NCBI RefSeq assembly: GCF_900111935.1
Contig: NZ_FOYN01000001.1
Coordinates: 790,069-854,068, forward strand
Length of the DNA: 64,000 nucleotides
From: Halorubrum sodomense
GTDB taxonomy: Archaea > Halobacteriota > Halobacteria > Halobacteriales > Haloferacaceae
Direction of reading: 5' to 3'
The position numbers were made by a program, and so were the translations under genes. Below, piece after piece: positions 1 to 9,452 of this stretch. Each line of letters opens with the position of its first letter. The first letter of the stretch is position 1. The notes below the pieces were generated by a model. That model did not search any database. It was not told the origin of the DNA and worked only from the letters and a program-made list of their open reading frames with translations.

Positions 1-752
1 GCGAACGGGTCGGGATCGAGGACGCGGCGCAGCAGGTCCGCCTCCGTCAGCGCGGGCGAGAGGAAGTCCCACCCGACCGGCTCCGCGCCGACGACCGCGG
101 CGGTGTCGTCCCCGTAGAGCCGGCGCGCCGTCGCCTCGGCCTCGCGTTCGAGGTCGGCGTCGCCGACGACCCGCGCGTAGTCGAGGACGCCGGCGAGCGC
201 GAACGCGGTGTTGCCGTGCGTGCCGACGCGGTGCGGGCGGTCGATCCCGAGGAACGACTCGCGGGTCCCGCGGCGGACCCGGTCTTCGAGCGGGCGGAGC
301 GTCTCGCGCCACGCGTCGGCGCGCGGGTCGTCCCACAGGGCGAGCTCGGCGGCGAGGCGCAGCAGCCACGACCGGCCGTACGGCTCCTCGAAGCCGGGGT
401 TCTCGTCGAGGTACGCGACCTCGCGGGCGACGTTCTCGGGGGTCAGCCGCCCCTCGATGCCCGCCGCGATCTCGGCCTCGTTCGGGTGACTCGGGACGAG
501 CCGCAGCGCGCGGACGAGCGCCCAGTGGCTGTGGACCGCGGAGTGCCAGTCGAAACAGCCGTAAAAGACCGGGTGCCTCTCGGCGGGACGCGGCGGCGCC
601 TCCGCCCCCTCGACGACCCCCTGATAGTGCGGATACTCGGTCTCGACCCCGTCGAGCGGGTGGGCGGCCAGCGCCGTCGCGACGGCGTCGTCGACGGCGT
701 CCGCCCGTCCGGCGCGGAGCGCGTCCGGCGACAGCTCCTCGAAGGCGTTCAT
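1..752 (-). CDS. DUF2891 family protein (3' end outside window)
   Basis: The reading frame starts at ATG 752 and is open to the window edge, so about 250 N-terminal residues are visible and the C-terminus is missing. It opens MNAFEELSPDALRAG. An HWALVRALRL segment near residue 75 and an HRVGTHGNTAFAL segment near residue 180 match what I know of DUF2891, an alpha-helical family of unknown function found in bacteria and haloarchaea. Nothing in the sequence points to a substrate. The next gene, Nob1, lies 102 nt away on the same strand with no visible operon link. Family assignment is from memory of the conserved segments. Confidence 0.75.
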   Translation of the reverse strand, partial: MNAFEELSPDALRAGRADAVDDAVATALAAHPLDGVETEYPHYQGVVEGAEAPPRPAERHPVFYGCFDWHSAVHSHWALVRALRLVPSHPNEAEIAAGIEGRLTPENVAREVAYLDENPGFEEPYGRSWLLRLAAELALWDDPRADAWRETLRPLEDRVRRGTRESFLGIDRPHRVGTHGNTAFALAGVLDYARVVGDADLEREAEATARRLYGDDTAAVVGAEPVGWDFLSPALTEADLLRRVLDPDPF

Positions 753-854
753 GACGAGCGGTCGGCGGGGCGCCTGTTCAATCGGTCGGTCGCCCGCGGG
801 ACGCCGGCACGCAGAATCAGTTTCAGTTCGGACGTCGCTACGCTCTCGGCCCGC

Positions 855-1313
855 TCACGCCGGGTTCTTCCGCGTCAGGTCGCTGCCGCAGATCGGACAC
901 CGCTCCTTGTTCTCGTCGAAGGTGCGGTTACAGCCGACGCACTGGAAGCGCCACTCGCGCTCCTCGGAGATGCCGTCGCGGGCGATGGCCTCCACCGGGA
1001 GGTCGAGCCGCTCGGCGACGTTCTGCATCGCGTAGTCGTCGGTGACGAGCGTCGCGTGAAGCTCTAAGGCGGTCGCGATCAGCCGGACGTCGGTGTCGGA
1101 CAGCTCCGCGGCGTCGCCCGACCCCTTCGCGGCGCGGCGGACGCGGTCGACCGCCTCCGGCGCCGGGACGTGGACGGTCATTCCGGAACCCTCCATCGCG
1201 TCGAAGCGGAGGGCAACCTCGCCGGTGAGCTCGTCGTGGACCGCCGGGATGGAGACAACGTCGTCGTCGGTCGTGTACTCGTGGATGAACGCGGACGAGT
1301 CGAGGACCTGCAT
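855..1313 (-). CDS. nob1: Nob1-type endonuclease (PIN domain plus zinc ribbon)
   Basis: 152 residues. An N-terminal PIN domain begins [13 protein letters not shown], whose first Asp is a metal ligand. Further acidic positions lie in ELSDTDVRLIA and TLVTDDYAMQ. A C-terminal zinc ribbon has two CxxC pairs (CVGC and CPIC). This is the archaeal Nob1 architecture; the family cleaves the 3' end of pre-16S rRNA during small-subunit maturation. The ATG at 1313 is chosen because the PIN domain starts right there. Upstream in-frame residues are an Arg-rich shadow of the preceding gene. It overlaps the PRC-barrel stop codon by one base (TGATG), so the two are probably cotranscribed. Confidence 0.9.
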   Translation of the reverse strand: MQVLDSSAFIHEYTTDDDVVSIPAVHDELTGEVALRFDAMEGSGMTVHVPAPEAVDRVRRAAKGSGDAAELSDTDVRLIATALELHATLVTDDYAMQNVAERLDLPVEAIARDGISEEREWRFQCVGCNRTFDENKERCPICGSDLTRKNPA

Positions 1314-1558
1314 CAGCGGGCGACGACGATGTAGTCTTTCACCGCCTGGACGTTCGCGACCGGGACGCGGAGCCGCCCCATCTCGTCGACCTCGAAGTCG
1401 ACGCGCTCGGGCCTGAGCTGCTCGTGCGGGCTGACGAGGAGGTGGTTCAGCTCTCCGGACTCGAGGTTCATCGTGATGTTGTACAGGTCCCCGAGTTCGG
1501 TGCCGTCGGCGCTCATTACCGCCTTCCCGGAGAGGTTCTCCGCGAGGATGTCGACCAT
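1313..1558 (-). CDS. PRC-barrel domain protein
   Basis: 81 residues that are almost entirely one PRC-barrel: [19 protein letters not shown], then [11 protein letters not shown], and a C-terminal [18 protein letters not shown]-barrels are small beta-barrels found in ribosome maturation factor RimM and in photosynthetic reaction centre H subunits. Stand-alone archaeal versions have no settled function. Its stop overlaps the start of nob1, so it is the first gene of a two-gene unit. A link to rRNA processing is plausible by analogy with RimM but is inference only. Confidence 0.85.
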   Translation of the reverse strand: MVDILAENLSGKAVMSADGTELGDLYNITMNLESGELNHLLVSPHEQLRPERVDFEVDEMGRLRVPVANVQAVKDYIVVAR

Positions 1559-1636
1559 ACCTCACGGTCCCGGGCGACGGTATTAAACGCCACGGGGCGT
1601 CGGACGGGCGACCGACGCGAGAGCGCTCGTCGCCGG

Positions 1637-1681
1637 CCGAACCACGACCGGCCGAACCACGACCGGCCGAACCACGACCGG
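1637..1681. repeat. 3 x 15-bp tandem repeat
   Basis: Three perfect head-to-tail copies of CCGAACCACGACCGG lie between the divergent PRC-barrel gene and the aIF5B gene, about 100 nt upstream of the aIF5B start. Unit length and GC content suggest replication slippage. No regulatory role is evident. Confidence 0.9.
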
Positions 1682-1780
1682 ACGGTCCGGCTCCGCCGTC
1701 GCGGTTCGTCGCGGCATTTTGAAAGGCTTAACTGACGGCCGGGCAGAAGAGACGGTATAACCTTCTCGGGGCGATCACAT

Positions 1781-3574
1781 ATGACCGACCACACACACGC
1801 GGACACCCTGCGAACCCCCATCGTCGCCGTGCTGGGCCACGTCGACCACGGCAAGACGAGCCTGCTCGACACGATCCGCGGCTCCGCCGTCAGCGAGGGC
1901 GAGGCCGGCGCGATCACCCAACACATCGGGGCGACGGACATCCCGCTCGACACCATCTCCGGGATGGCGGGCGAGCTCATCGACCCGTCCGACTTCGACC
2001 TCCCCGGCCTGCTGTTCATCGACACGCCGGGCCACCACTCCTTCTCGACGCTGCGCGCCCGCGGCGGCGCGCTCGCCGACATCGCGGTGCTCGTCGTCGA
2101 CGTCAACGACGGCTTCCAGCCGCAGACGGAGGAGGCGATCGACATCCTCCGCCGGACGGGCACCCCCTTCGTCGTCGCCGCCAACAAGGTCGACACGACG
2201 CCCGGGTGGAACCCGCAGGACGGCGAGCCGATCCAGCGGAGCATGGAGGCGCAGTCCGAGCGCGCGAAGTCGATGCTCGACGAGAACCTCTACGAGATCA
2301 TCGGTCAGCTCTCCGACGCCGGGTTCTCCGCGGACCTCTACTGGCGCGTCCAGGACTTCCAGAAGAACATCGGCGTCGTCCCGCTGTCGGCGCTCACCGG
2401 CGAGGGCGTTCCGGACCTCCTCACCGTCCTGATGGGCCTCTCCCAGCGGTTCATGAAAGAGGAGATGGCGATCGACGTCACGGGGCCGGGCGAGGGGACG
2501 GTCCTCGAAGTGAAAGACGAGCGCGGGTTCGGTGCCACCGTCGACACCGTCGTCTACGACGGCGTGATCCGCAACGGCGACACCGTCGTCGTCGGGGGGC
2601 AAGACGAGCCGATCGTCACCGAGGTCCGCGCGCTGCTCCGCCCGCGCCCCCTCGCGGAGATCCGCACCGAAAAGGAGTTCGAGAAGGTCGGGGAGATCGG
2701 CGCCGCGGCCGGCGTGAAGATCGCCGCGCCCGACCTCGACGAGGCGATGGCGGGCGCGCCGGTCCGCGTCGTCCGCGACCGCACCGTCGATCAGGTCGTC
2801 GAGGAGGTGAAGGCGGAGCTCGCGGAGATCGAGGTCGAGACCGCCGACAACGGCGTCGTCGTCAAGGCGGACACCCTCGGCTCGCTGGAGGCGATGGCGA
2901 ACGCACTCCGCGAGGCGGAGGTCCCGATCCTCCGCGCCGAGGTCGGCGACATCGCGCCGCGCGACATCGCGGTCGCCGAGACCGCGAACCAGGACGAACA
3001 CAAGGCGATTTTGGGCTTCAACGTCGACCTCCTCCAGAACGCGGAGTCGGACTTGGAGAACGCGGACGTGAAGCTGTTCAAGAACAAGGTCATCTACCAG
3101 CTGGTCGAGGACTACGAGCGCTACGTCGAGGAGAAGCAGCGCGCGCAACAGGAGACGGTGCTGGACAAGGTCGTGCGCCCCGCCCGCTTCCGCATCCTCC
3201 CCGACCACACGTTCCGGCAGAACGACCCCGCGGTCGTCGGCGTCGAGGTCATCTCGGGTACGCTCCAGAACAACCGCAACGTCGGCTTCTTCGACGGCAA
3301 CGAGTTCGAGCGCGTCGGCGGCCTCTCCGGGATTCAAAAGCAGGGCGAGGACGTCGACGAGGCGCGCTCGGGCGAGCGCGTCAGCATCGCCATCGACGGG
3401 CCGACCGTCGGCCGCGACATCGAGGAGGGCGACACGCTCTGGACCGAGGTGCCCGAGAAGCACGCGAAGATCTTAGAACAGGAGCTGAAGGAGGAGATCA
3501 CCGCGGACGAGCGCGAGGCGCTCCAGGGGTACCTCGACACGCGCCGCAAGCGAGACCCGTTCTGGGGGAAGTGA
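1781..3574 (+). CDS. infB: translation initiation factor aIF5B (IF-2 homologue)
   Basis: 597 residues, the usual archaeal length. The GTPase domain shows G1 GHVDHGKT (19-26), the G3 element [10 protein letters not shown], and NKVD with a following DTTP stretch. Barrel and alpha/beta domains II-IV follow, with PPG-like linkers and a helical C-terminus rich in Lys/Glu ending [10 protein letters not shown]. The family binds GTP and promotes initiator tRNA binding and ribosomal subunit joining. No intein interrupts the P-loop or the switch regions, unlike some haloarchaeal orthologues I recall. The ATG at 1781 directly precedes the domain; upstream AT-rich GAAAGGCTTAAC (near 1720) could be a promoter. 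Confidence 0.96.
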   Translation: MTDHTHADTLRTPIVAVLGHVDHGKTSLLDTIRGSAVSEGEAGAITQHIGATDIPLDTISGMAGELIDPSDFDLPGLLFIDTPGHHSFSTLRARGGALADIAVLVVDVNDGFQPQTEEAIDILRRTGTPFVVAANKVDTTPGWNPQDGEPIQRSMEAQSERAKSMLDENLYEIIGQLSDAGFSADLYWRVQDFQKNIGVVPLSALTGEGVPDLLTVLMGLSQRFMKEEMAIDVTGPGEGTVLEVKDERGFGATVDTVVYDGVIRNGDTVVVGGQDEPIVTEVRALLRPRPLAEIRTEKEFEKVGEIGAAAGVKIAAPDLDEAMAGAPVRVVRDRTVDQVVEEVKAELAEIEVETADNGVVVKADTLGSLEAMANALREAEVPILRAEVGDIAPRDIAVAETANQDEHKAILGFNVDLLQNAESDLENADVKLFKNKVIYQLVEDYERYVEEKQRAQQETVLDKVVRPARFRILPDHTFRQNDPAVVGVEVISGTLQNNRNVGFFDGNEFERVGGLSGIQKQGEDVDEARSGERVSIAIDGPTVGRDIEEGDTLWTEVPEKHAKILEQELKEEITADEREALQGYLDTRRKRDPFWGK

Positions 3575-3655
3575 CGAGCGCGGTCGAGGCTCCTCACCGC
3601 ACGGTCGACCCCCTCACCGCACGGCTTATTCGCGTGCGCCGGCAATCAGCGGGGG

Positions 3656-3964
3656 ATGACAGCGACGGACACCGACTCGCGAGACGAGCCCGAAGACGAC
3701 CTGACCCTCATCAGGGAGGGCCGAGACTTCGAACAGGAGTACCGCCTGACTGCCGCCGAGGCCGGCCGCTTCCTCGTCGAAGTCGGCGAGCAGCTTCAGG
3801 AGGGCGACGAGCTCACCCTCACCGGCGACGAGTGGACGCTCCCGTTCTCGTTCGGCGAGCCCGTCGAACTCGAGGTCGAGTACGAGGGGTACGGCGAACG
3901 GGCGCTCGAGATCGAACTCGAGATCCCGGGGACGACCGACGAGGAGGCGCCGACCGTCGAGTGA
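3656..3964 (+). CDS. amphi-Trp domain protein
   Basis: 102 residues, very acidic. A disordered Asp/Glu N-terminus (1-20) is followed by a small alpha/beta domain containing GRDFEQEYRLTAAEAGRFL and a strand-rich half with DEWTLPFSFGEPVELEVEYE. This is the pattern of the amphi-Trp domain, named for an amphipathic strand with a conserved Trp. The family is common in haloarchaea and has no known biochemical role. A second member lies at 23388-23672. It is a single gene 80 nt downstream of aIF5B on the same strand. Confidence 0.75.
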   Translation: MTATDTDSRDEPEDDLTLIREGRDFEQEYRLTAAEAGRFLVEVGEQLQEGDELTLTGDEWTLPFSFGEPVELEVEYEGYGERALEIELEIPGTTDEEAPTVE

Positions 3965-4025
3965 GCGGCGCGGCGTCGAGTACCGCCCCACAGAGTATTT
4001 GTCGTTCGAGCGGTCAGCGACGCGC

Positions 4026-4205
4026 ATGGTCTCCCGAGAGAACGCGGTCGTCCTCCTGTTCATGGCTGCCGGGCTGGCGTTGGCGTACGGCGGTCGCGTC
4101 GCGACCAGTCTGAGCGACGACCTCCTGATCGGCGTGCTGATATTCGTTTCCGTCGCGGCGCCGCAGGCGGTGATCGGCTACTTGGACGCCGAGGACTCGG
4201 ACTGA
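4026..4205 (+). CDS. small two-helix membrane protein, unknown
   Basis: 59 residues from ATG 4026 (MVSRENAVVLLFMAAG). Two hydrophobic segments, about 8-24 and 33-52, are separated by a short polar loop, and an acidic tail GYLDAEDSD ends the protein. A longer TTG-initiated frame from 3999 is possible, but the added residues are not hydrophobic or conserved-looking. I recognise no family beyond a short haloarchaeal membrane protein. It is isolated between two small hypothetical genes, all on the + strand. Confidence 0.55.
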   Translation: MVSRENAVVLLFMAAGLALAYGGRVATSLSDDLLIGVLIFVSVAAPQAVIGYLDAEDSD

Positions 4206-4266
4206 CGCCCGAGCGCGACCGTCGACCGCGTGTCGCCGTTATGTGTGTCGAGCGCGTAGGCGACGT

Positions 4267-4593
4267 ATGGAGACTACTGCGGTCGAACACGACGGCGCGA
4301 TCCTCGCGCGGCTGGAGAGCGACGACCGGGTGTTCGAGGTACGCTTCGACGCGCTCGAACCGACCGACGTGACGCTGCGGTTCCTCCGCGACGGCGAGCG
4401 CGTCGGGAGCGTCTATAACGACGACGGTACGAAGCGAACAATGGCGCGGCTCACGACCGCGCGCGAAGGCACCGACTTCATCGGCGTCGAGGTGCCGAAG
4501 GAGTTCGTCGCCGAGGTCCTCGACGCGGCGCTGGATGCGGGGCGCGTCACCGACGAGACCGCCGCCGAGGGGTACCGACTCCGCGTGCTTTGA
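4267..4593 (+). CDS. haloarchaeal hypothetical protein
   Basis: 108 residues from ATG 4267 (METTAVEHDGAILARLESD). The sequence alternates short strands and acidic turns and contains DGERVGSVYNDDGTKRTMAR. It is soluble, with no Cys, no signal peptide and no recognisable catalytic motif. Codon use is the same as its neighbours and the acidic composition supports a real haloarchaeal protein. It ends 22 nt before the convergent membrane-anchored gene on the opposite strand. Function unknown. Confidence 0.6.
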   Translation: METTAVEHDGAILARLESDDRVFEVRFDALEPTDVTLRFLRDGERVGSVYNDDGTKRTMARLTTAREGTDFIGVEVPKEFVAEVLDAALDAGRVTDETAAEGYRLRVL

Positions 4594-4615
4594 GCCGACG
4601 CGCCGCGACTTCGAC

Positions 4616-5194
4616 TCAGGCGTACACGAGGATGATCACCGCGACGAACGCCAACTCGCCGCCGACGAGCAGCGCCGCGAGGAGCCACGCCCGGTAGGTC
4701 CAGAGCCACTCGCGGGCCGCCGCGAACCGGTTTTCGCCGCCTTCCGCCGACTCGCCGCGGTACTCTGGGTCGACGCGCCAGCCGGTTTCCGGGTCGTACG
4801 TCGCCGGCACCCGGGTCCCGACGAGTTCGTCGACGTCCAGCGGCGAGACGCCCGCAGCCTCGAGAAATTCGAGGAACTTTTTCGACTCCCGAAGCGACCC
4901 GTCGCGGGGCGCGTCGAACCGCTCGGTGTGGGTCGCGTCGCCGTGGGGCGGGCGCATCTCGACGGCGACGCGGTCGCCGACGGAGCGCACCCGCGTGACG
5001 ATCAGCACGTTCTCCTCGTCGTTGAGGTACGCCTCGCGGAGCCGGCGTTTCACCGCCTCGTCGACGCCGACGTCGTCCGGGTCGTCGGGGAGGGCCTCGG
5101 CGTCGGCCGAGATCGGATCGCCGTTGACGTCGTCGGCGCTTTCGGGGTCGGCGGTCGTCGAGACGCTCCCGTCACCGCCGGATCGGTCCGCCAT
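4616..5194 (-). CDS. C-terminally membrane-anchored acidic protein, unknown
   Basis: 192 residues. The first 40 are an acidic, probably disordered linker. The middle (about 45-140) is a soluble domain with RRLREAYLNDEENVLIVTRV and a Lys-rich helix ESKKFLEFLEAAGVSPLDV. A single hydrophobic helix near 168-190 ends the chain (WLLAALLVGGELAFVAVIIL), giving a tail-anchored layout with the soluble part probably in the cytoplasm. No known family recognised. Its start faces a structured repeat element (5235-5579), which separates it from the pelota gene. Confidence 0.6.
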   Translation of the reverse strand: MADRSGGDGSVSTTADPESADDVNGDPISADAEALPDDPDDVGVDEAVKRRLREAYLNDEENVLIVTRVRSVGDRVAVEMRPPHGDATHTERFDAPRDGSLRESKKFLEFLEAAGVSPLDVDELVGTRVPATYDPETGWRVDPEYRGESAEGGENRFAAAREWLWTYRAWLLAALLVGGELAFVAVIILVYA

Positions 5195-5234
5195 CGACCC
5201 GGGGTTGGCGACGCGCTCTCATAAGGTCACGGCC

Positions 5235-5579
5235 GCTATACGTGACTGCTTTCGTAGCGGACGGCTCGTGGGCCGAGCCACCGAAGGCTCGGCCGCTATG
5301 TGATACGTGCTCACCGACTCGAACACGACCGCCGAAGCCCCAGCCGCGAGGGAGGCGCACGCTCGCTGCGCGCTTCAGTCGCTCGTTACACTCGCTCCTT
5401 CCAGTGCTTGCGTCGCCTGCGCCTCCCTCGCGGCTGCCCCTTCGAGTCCCGCCCCGCACCGCCCAGCACCTCACACCTCCCCAGCCTCGTCGGCCGCCCT
5501 CCGCTTCGCTCCGGGCGGCCGACTCCCTCGCGCGTGCTGCTCGGCCGCGGGGCGGCCTCGCAGGCACGCGCCACCGCAT
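5235..5579 (-). repeat. structured dispersed element, copy C (minus orientation)
   Basis: This copy fills the gap between pelA and the membrane-anchored gene. Reading the minus strand it opens with GGCGCGTGCCTGCGAG (complement 5557-5572). Hairpin 1 has 6-bp arms at 5543-5548 and 5552-5557. Hairpin 2 has 11-bp arms at 5489-5499 and 5513-5523. Hairpin 3 has perfect 18-bp arms at 5342-5359 and 5418-5435. Two degenerate TATA-ended repeat units follow at about 5235-5345. Copies A and B share the layout with different arm sequences. ORFs in this stretch are not shared between copies, so I treat it as non-coding. Confidence 0.85.
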
Positions 5580-5595
5580 TTCGACTGTCAGCCGC

Positions 5596-6663
5596 TCACT
5601 GGAGCCGGTAGCGTAAGATTGCGGCGATACCGCCGAGGTTGGCGAGCTGCTCGCCGGGGGCGAACTCCGAGGAGAAGACGACCACGTCGCCGCCCTGCCG
5701 CTCGACCGACTCGATCACCTCGTTGACGTCGATGTCCCAGTCGCCGTCCCCCTGCCGCTCCGTGCGGAGGCGCTCGTCGACGACGAGCAGCGTCTCGACC
5801 GCGCCGAACTCGGCGGCCTCGGCGGTGTCGTCGGGGCCGTACGTCGCCTTCTCCTCTTTGGCGATGTTCTCGGTCAGCTCGTCGATGAGGCTCGCCTCCT
5901 TCGAGATGCGAGTCTCCTTCTGGACCTCGTCGACCGCGCCGCGCTTGAGTACCTCGTGGACGCCGCGGTCGCCCGCGGCGGAGGTGTCGACGGTGGTGAT
6001 CCGGTCCGAGAGGTCGCGGTACTCCTCGTCGATGTAGTCGCGCGCGTCCTGCTTGGTGAACCCCGGTCCCGCCAGGATCACGGCGTCGGCGTCGAGGTGC
6101 GCGAGCGCCTCGCCCAGCTCCGCGAACAGCTCCTCGCGCGGCCGGGAGAACTCGCCCTTCCCGGTCGGCTTCGTGAACGAGGCGTACTCCTCGGTGCCGT
6201 ACTGCTGGACCGTGTGGACGTAGGCCGCGCCCTCCTCGACGGTCGCGATGGCCACATCGGGGTTCTCCGCGGCCTCCGTCGCCTCCTGAAGCCGCTCGGT
6301 CTGGTCCGGCTTGAAATGCTTCTCGACGGTTATCTCGTCGTGCTCCTCGACGTTGAGCGTGTGGTGGGCGTTGAGCTGGTCCTCCCGCGAGCAGCCGACG
6401 ATGATTCCGGAGACGCGGAGGCGGTTGGCGAACCGCGCGAACTCCACGTCCTCCACCTCCAGCGTGACGAAGATGTGCTCGCGCTGCCCGCCGGTGTCCC
6501 GCATCTGGTCGTCGTTCCGCTGGATGCGTCGGGTGGTGTCGCCCTCGACGAGGTCCCCGGGTTCGAGGACGTGCGCGAGGTGCCAGAGGTCGTCCACGTT
6601 CTCGGGGACCAGCGTGAGCCGCTCCCGGCCCTCCTCGCCGTACCCCCGCTCGGAGATGCGCAT
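5596..6663 (-). CDS. pelA: pelota / Dom34 mRNA surveillance factor
   Basis: 355 residues, the normal archaeal length. The N-terminal Sm-like domain has [22 protein letters not shown] and [18 protein letters not shown]; the middle and C-terminal domains are eRF1-like. The middle domain lacks the GGQ motif of release factors, as expected for pelota. The C-terminal domain ends [20 protein letters not shown]. With an EF1A-family GTPase and ABCE1 the family splits ribosomes stalled on broken mRNA. The ATG at 6663 begins the domain directly (MRISERGYG). The gene stops 17 nt before repeat copy C. Confidence 0.95.
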   Translation of the reverse strand: MRISERGYGEEGRERLTLVPENVDDLWHLAHVLEPGDLVEGDTTRRIQRNDDQMRDTGGQREHIFVTLEVEDVEFARFANRLRVSGIIVGCSREDQLNAHHTLNVEEHDEITVEKHFKPDQTERLQEATEAAENPDVAIATVEEGAAYVHTVQQYGTEEYASFTKPTGKGEFSRPREELFAELGEALAHLDADAVILAGPGFTKQDARDYIDEEYRDLSDRITTVDTSAAGDRGVHEVLKRGAVDEVQKETRISKEASLIDELTENIAKEEKATYGPDDTAEAAEFGAVETLLVVDERLRTERQGDGDWDIDVNEVIESVERQGGDVVVFSSEFAPGEQLANLGGIAAILRYRLQ

Positions 6664-6688
6664 GCCCGTCGGTTCGCTCGCGGCCGTA

Positions 6689-7744
6689 TCAACTCTTGTC
6701 TTCCGCGTCGTTCAGGACCGACCCCCACTCGAAGCCGGTTTCGTCCGGCTCGTTCGCCCCGGCCGCCTTCTCCGCACCCGTCCCGTCGTTTCCGTTGCCG
6801 TCGCTCCCGTCACCGATCGGGACGGCGCGGCCGACCTGTACCGCTGCCGACGGCTCGCTCCGGATCGGTCGCCCGCCGTCGCCCGACACGACCGGGACCG
6901 GCGATGACTCGGGCGACCGGACGGTGCTGTGAACCCCGCGCTCGTCGGGGTCGGGCCGAGCGGCTGGGCCTCTCGTCGCGTCTCCCCCCAAGGCGTCGGC
7001 CGCACCTCGTCCGTAGAGCCCGTGGGCGACGACGCGGGCCGCGAACGCGAGCGCGACCCCGACGACCAGCGGCGCCGCGGGCGCCGCGACCGCGTAGCCG
7101 ACCGCGAGCGCCCCGACCGCGAGCGCCCACCCGGTGGCGTACGGTCCGGTCGCGGCCACGCCGGCCACCGTCCGCGGATCCAGTCCGTCCCTGAGCCGCC
7201 CGGACGCGGCGAACGCGGCGAGCGCCGCCGGCCGGACGTACGCGAACGCGAGGAGGTACGCGCCGACGAGCGCGGCGACGCCCCCGCCGGCGACCGCGGC
7301 GGCGGCGGCCGGTCCGTTCGGCCCGAGGGCGGATTCGACGGTCGTCGCGGTCGCTTCCGGGTCGACGGGGCCGGCGACGAGCGCGGCGACGCCCCCGCCG
7401 GCGACCGCGAGGCCGCCAGCGAGCGGTGCGAGGAGGACGGCCGACAGCAGCGCCGACTTGGCGCCGTCCCTGACCAACTCGCCCCACGCGACGAGCGACG
7501 GCGCGCCGTCCGCGTTCCCGGCCTCGACCGCGAGGCGCGTGACGCGGACGAAGTAGCCGCGCGCGACGAGCGACGGCGCGAGCGCGACCGGGGCCGCGAC
7601 GGCGACCGCCGGGCTGACGAAGAGGACGCCGACGAGCCACAGCGGCGTCAGGACCCACGCGAGCAGGGTCACGGCGCCGCCCACGAGGACGACGCCAGCC
7701 GCGTCGTCGGTTCGCGCCAGCGCCGCCGCGGCCGCGGTGAGCAT
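6689..7744 (-). CDS. DUF4013 family membrane protein
   Basis: 351 residues from ATG 7744. The N-terminal two thirds is a chain of hydrophobic, Ala/Val/Gly-rich helices (roughly 15-245). It includes [14 protein letters not shown] and [19 protein letters not shown], followed by [12 protein letters not shown]; these Arg/Gly loops are typical of DUF4013. The last 100 residues are polar and low-complexity, ending [14 protein letters not shown], and are probably a cytoplasmic tail. Function of the family is unknown. The start at 7744 is preferred over an upstream frame that runs through a probable AT-rich promoter (7765-7815). Confidence 0.75.
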   Translation of the reverse strand: MLTAAAAALARTDDAAGVVLVGGAVTLLAWVLTPLWLVGVLFVSPAVAVAAPVALAPSLVARGYFVRVTRLAVEAGNADGAPSLVAWGELVRDGAKSALLSAVLLAPLAGGLAVAGGGVAALVAGPVDPEATATTVESALGPNGPAAAAAVAGGGVAALVGAYLLAFAYVRPAALAAFAASGRLRDGLDPRTVAGVAATGPYATGWALAVGALAVGYAVAAPAAPLVVGVALAFAARVVAHGLYGRGAADALGGDATRGPAARPDPDERGVHSTVRSPESSPVPVVSGDGGRPIRSEPSAAVQVGRAVPIGDGSDGNGNDGTGAEKAAGANEPDETGFEWGSVLNDAEDKS

Positions 7745-7984
7745 GTGACTTGGTACAGAACGGGAGCAGCATAAATGGTCCCCGGCCCGAGCGTTTATAT
7801 CACTCCGGGGAGTATTATGGGCTGGCCGCGCGGGACAATCGTGTGCCTCTGACAACCCACCCGCGGCCGCCCTTCGGCGGTCGAACCCCCGTCCGCGGCT
7901 TTTGCCCGACGCGCTCCGCTTCCCCCAGACGGGTCTCCGTCGCGTGCCGGTACCGATTTATCCCGCCCCGCCGACGGATCGGGT

Positions 7985-8431
7985 ATGACCGGCGACGAGC
8001 GGACGGCCGATCTGGAGCCGGAGCTCAGGAGCTACGGCGTCAGCGTCGAATCGATCGACGGCGGCGACCCGCTGGAGCTGACGTACATGACCGCGTTCCC
8101 CGGCCGCGAGATCCACCGCGGCGAGATCGGACGCGCGCTCAACGCGCTCATCGACCGCGCGGAGGCCGACGAGTGGGACCCGGTCCGCGTCGAGGGCACG
8201 GTCGTTCGGTCTCCCGGCGACGTCCTGGGGACGTGGCGAGCCGAGGCGGCGTGGTTCGAGGCGCTCATGAGCTACGAGATATCCGAGACGGAGTTCTCGA
8301 GCCGCGTGTTAGAGACCGTGAGCCACGAGCCCGCGGACGGTCCCGAGGGCGAGGACGCCACGGCGACCGGCGGCGAGAGCGAGGGCGGGGCCGATACCGG
8401 ACCCGAAAGCGACGCGGAGGCCGACCGGTGA
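7985..8431 (+). CDS. haloarchaeal hypothetical protein, first gene of a two-gene unit
   Basis: 148 residues from ATG 7985. A folded part of about 110 residues contains YMTAFPGREIHRGEIGRALN and LGTWRAEAAWFEALMSYE, then an acidic low-complexity tail. A TATA-like GATTTATCC (about 7953-7961) sits 28 nt upstream, which supports the start and a leaderless transcript. The stop overlaps the GTG start of the hydrolase downstream (GTGA), so the two are almost certainly translated from one mRNA. No family function recognised. Confidence 0.65.
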   Translation: MTGDERTADLEPELRSYGVSVESIDGGDPLELTYMTAFPGREIHRGEIGRALNALIDRAEADEWDPVRVEGTVVRSPGDVLGTWRAEAAWFEALMSYEISETEFSSRVLETVSHEPADGPEGEDATATGGESEGGADTGPESDAEADR

Positions 8432-9363
8432 CCCGCCGCGATCCGGTCAACCGCGCGCAGCGCCGCCTCGCGCGTCCGGCCCGCGAGCGGTTCGCCACCC
8501 GGGCGGTCGCGTTCGACGTCGACGGCGCGACCTGTCGCGGGACGCTGTACCTCCCCGGCGGCGACGCGGACGACCCCCCGATCGTCGTGATGGCGCCCGG
8601 CCTCGGCGCGGAACGGACCTTCGGCTACCCCGCCGTCGCGGAGCGGTTCGCGGACGCGGGCTACGCCGCGCTCCTCTTCGATCACCCCGAGTTCGGCGGC
8701 TCCGACGGCGACTCGCAGGCCGTCGACCTCGCCCGCCAGCGCGCGGCGTACGAGGGCGCGGTCGACCGCGCGGAGCGCGTCGACGGCGTCGGGAACGACC
8801 TCGTGCTGTGGGGCGCGTCGCTGTCGGCCGCGCACGTCCTGACGCTCGCCGCGGAGCGCCGCGACGTCGACGCGGTCGTCGGGCTCGTGCCGATGCTCGA
8901 CGGGCGCGCCGTCGCCGCGCGGCGCGGCGGGCGGTACCTCTTCCGCTCCGGCGTCGCGGGCCTCCGCGACCTGTTCGGTCACCGAGTCGGTCGCGGCCGC
9001 ACGGTCCCCATCGTCGGCGGCGCGGAGGAGTGCGCGGCGATCACCGAGCCGGGGACGAAGCGGAAGTACCTCGACCTCGTCGACCGCGAGTCGGCGTGGC
9101 GCAACGAGACCCCCGCGCGGTCGCTGCTCGGCCTGGTCGGCTACCGGCCCGTGACGCGGCTCGACGAGATAGACGCCCCGACGCTGCTGCTCGCGGGGAC
9201 CGACGACGCGATCGTCGACGCCGACTCGGTCGCCGCCGCCGGCGAGCGGCTCTCGCGAGGGACCGTCGTCACCATGCCCGCGGACCACTTCTCGGTCCTC
9301 GGGGACGACTTCGAGGGCGCGATCGGTCACCAGCTCTCCTTCCTCCGCGACGCGCTGGAGTGA
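8428..9363 (+). CDS. alpha/beta hydrolase
   Basis: 311 residues, starting at GTG 8428, which overlaps the preceding stop by four bases. An oxyanion-hole region IVVMAPGLGAERTFGYP precedes the nucleophile region LWGASLSAAHVL (pattern GxSxS). The acid is probably in AGTDDAIVDADS and the base in MPADHFSVLGDD, giving a complete Ser-Asp-His triad in order. The fold resembles dienelactone hydrolase/esterase members that act on small esters. Substrate cannot be told. No signal peptide, so it should be cytoplasmic. Confidence 0.8.
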   Translation: MTRRDPVNRAQRRLARPARERFATRAVAFDVDGATCRGTLYLPGGDADDPPIVVMAPGLGAERTFGYPAVAERFADAGYAALLFDHPEFGGSDGDSQAVDLARQRAAYEGAVDRAERVDGVGNDLVLWGASLSAAHVLTLAAERRDVDAVVGLVPMLDGRAVAARRGGRYLFRSGVAGLRDLFGHRVGRGRTVPIVGGAEECAAITEPGTKRKYLDLVDRESAWRNETPARSLLGLVGYRPVTRLDEIDAPTLLLAGTDDAIVDADSVAAAGERLSRGTVVTMPADHFSVLGDDFEGAIGHQLSFLRDALE

Positions 9364-9452
9364 GCGGGCGCGGCGACGCCCCCGCTCGCGGGTCGACGGC
9401 GGGCCGACCGCTCGCGCGACCACTTAAGTGAGCCCGCGGCGCACGCCCGGGT

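Noticed and set aside
1637-1681. Tandem 15-bp units as a CRISPR array
   Set aside because: Units are directly adjacent with no spacers. No CRISPR-like repeat-spacer pattern was seen anywhere in the window.
1775-3463. Long open frame opposite aIF5B (minus strand, about 560 codons)
   Set aside because: High GC leaves antisense frames open. Translation is Asp/Arg/Leu-rich without domain structure and fully overlaps a certain gene.
1781-3574. Intein in aIF5B, and inteins in RtcB or PAN
   Set aside because: These are known intein hosts, but lengths are normal and all nucleotide or metal motifs are uninterrupted.
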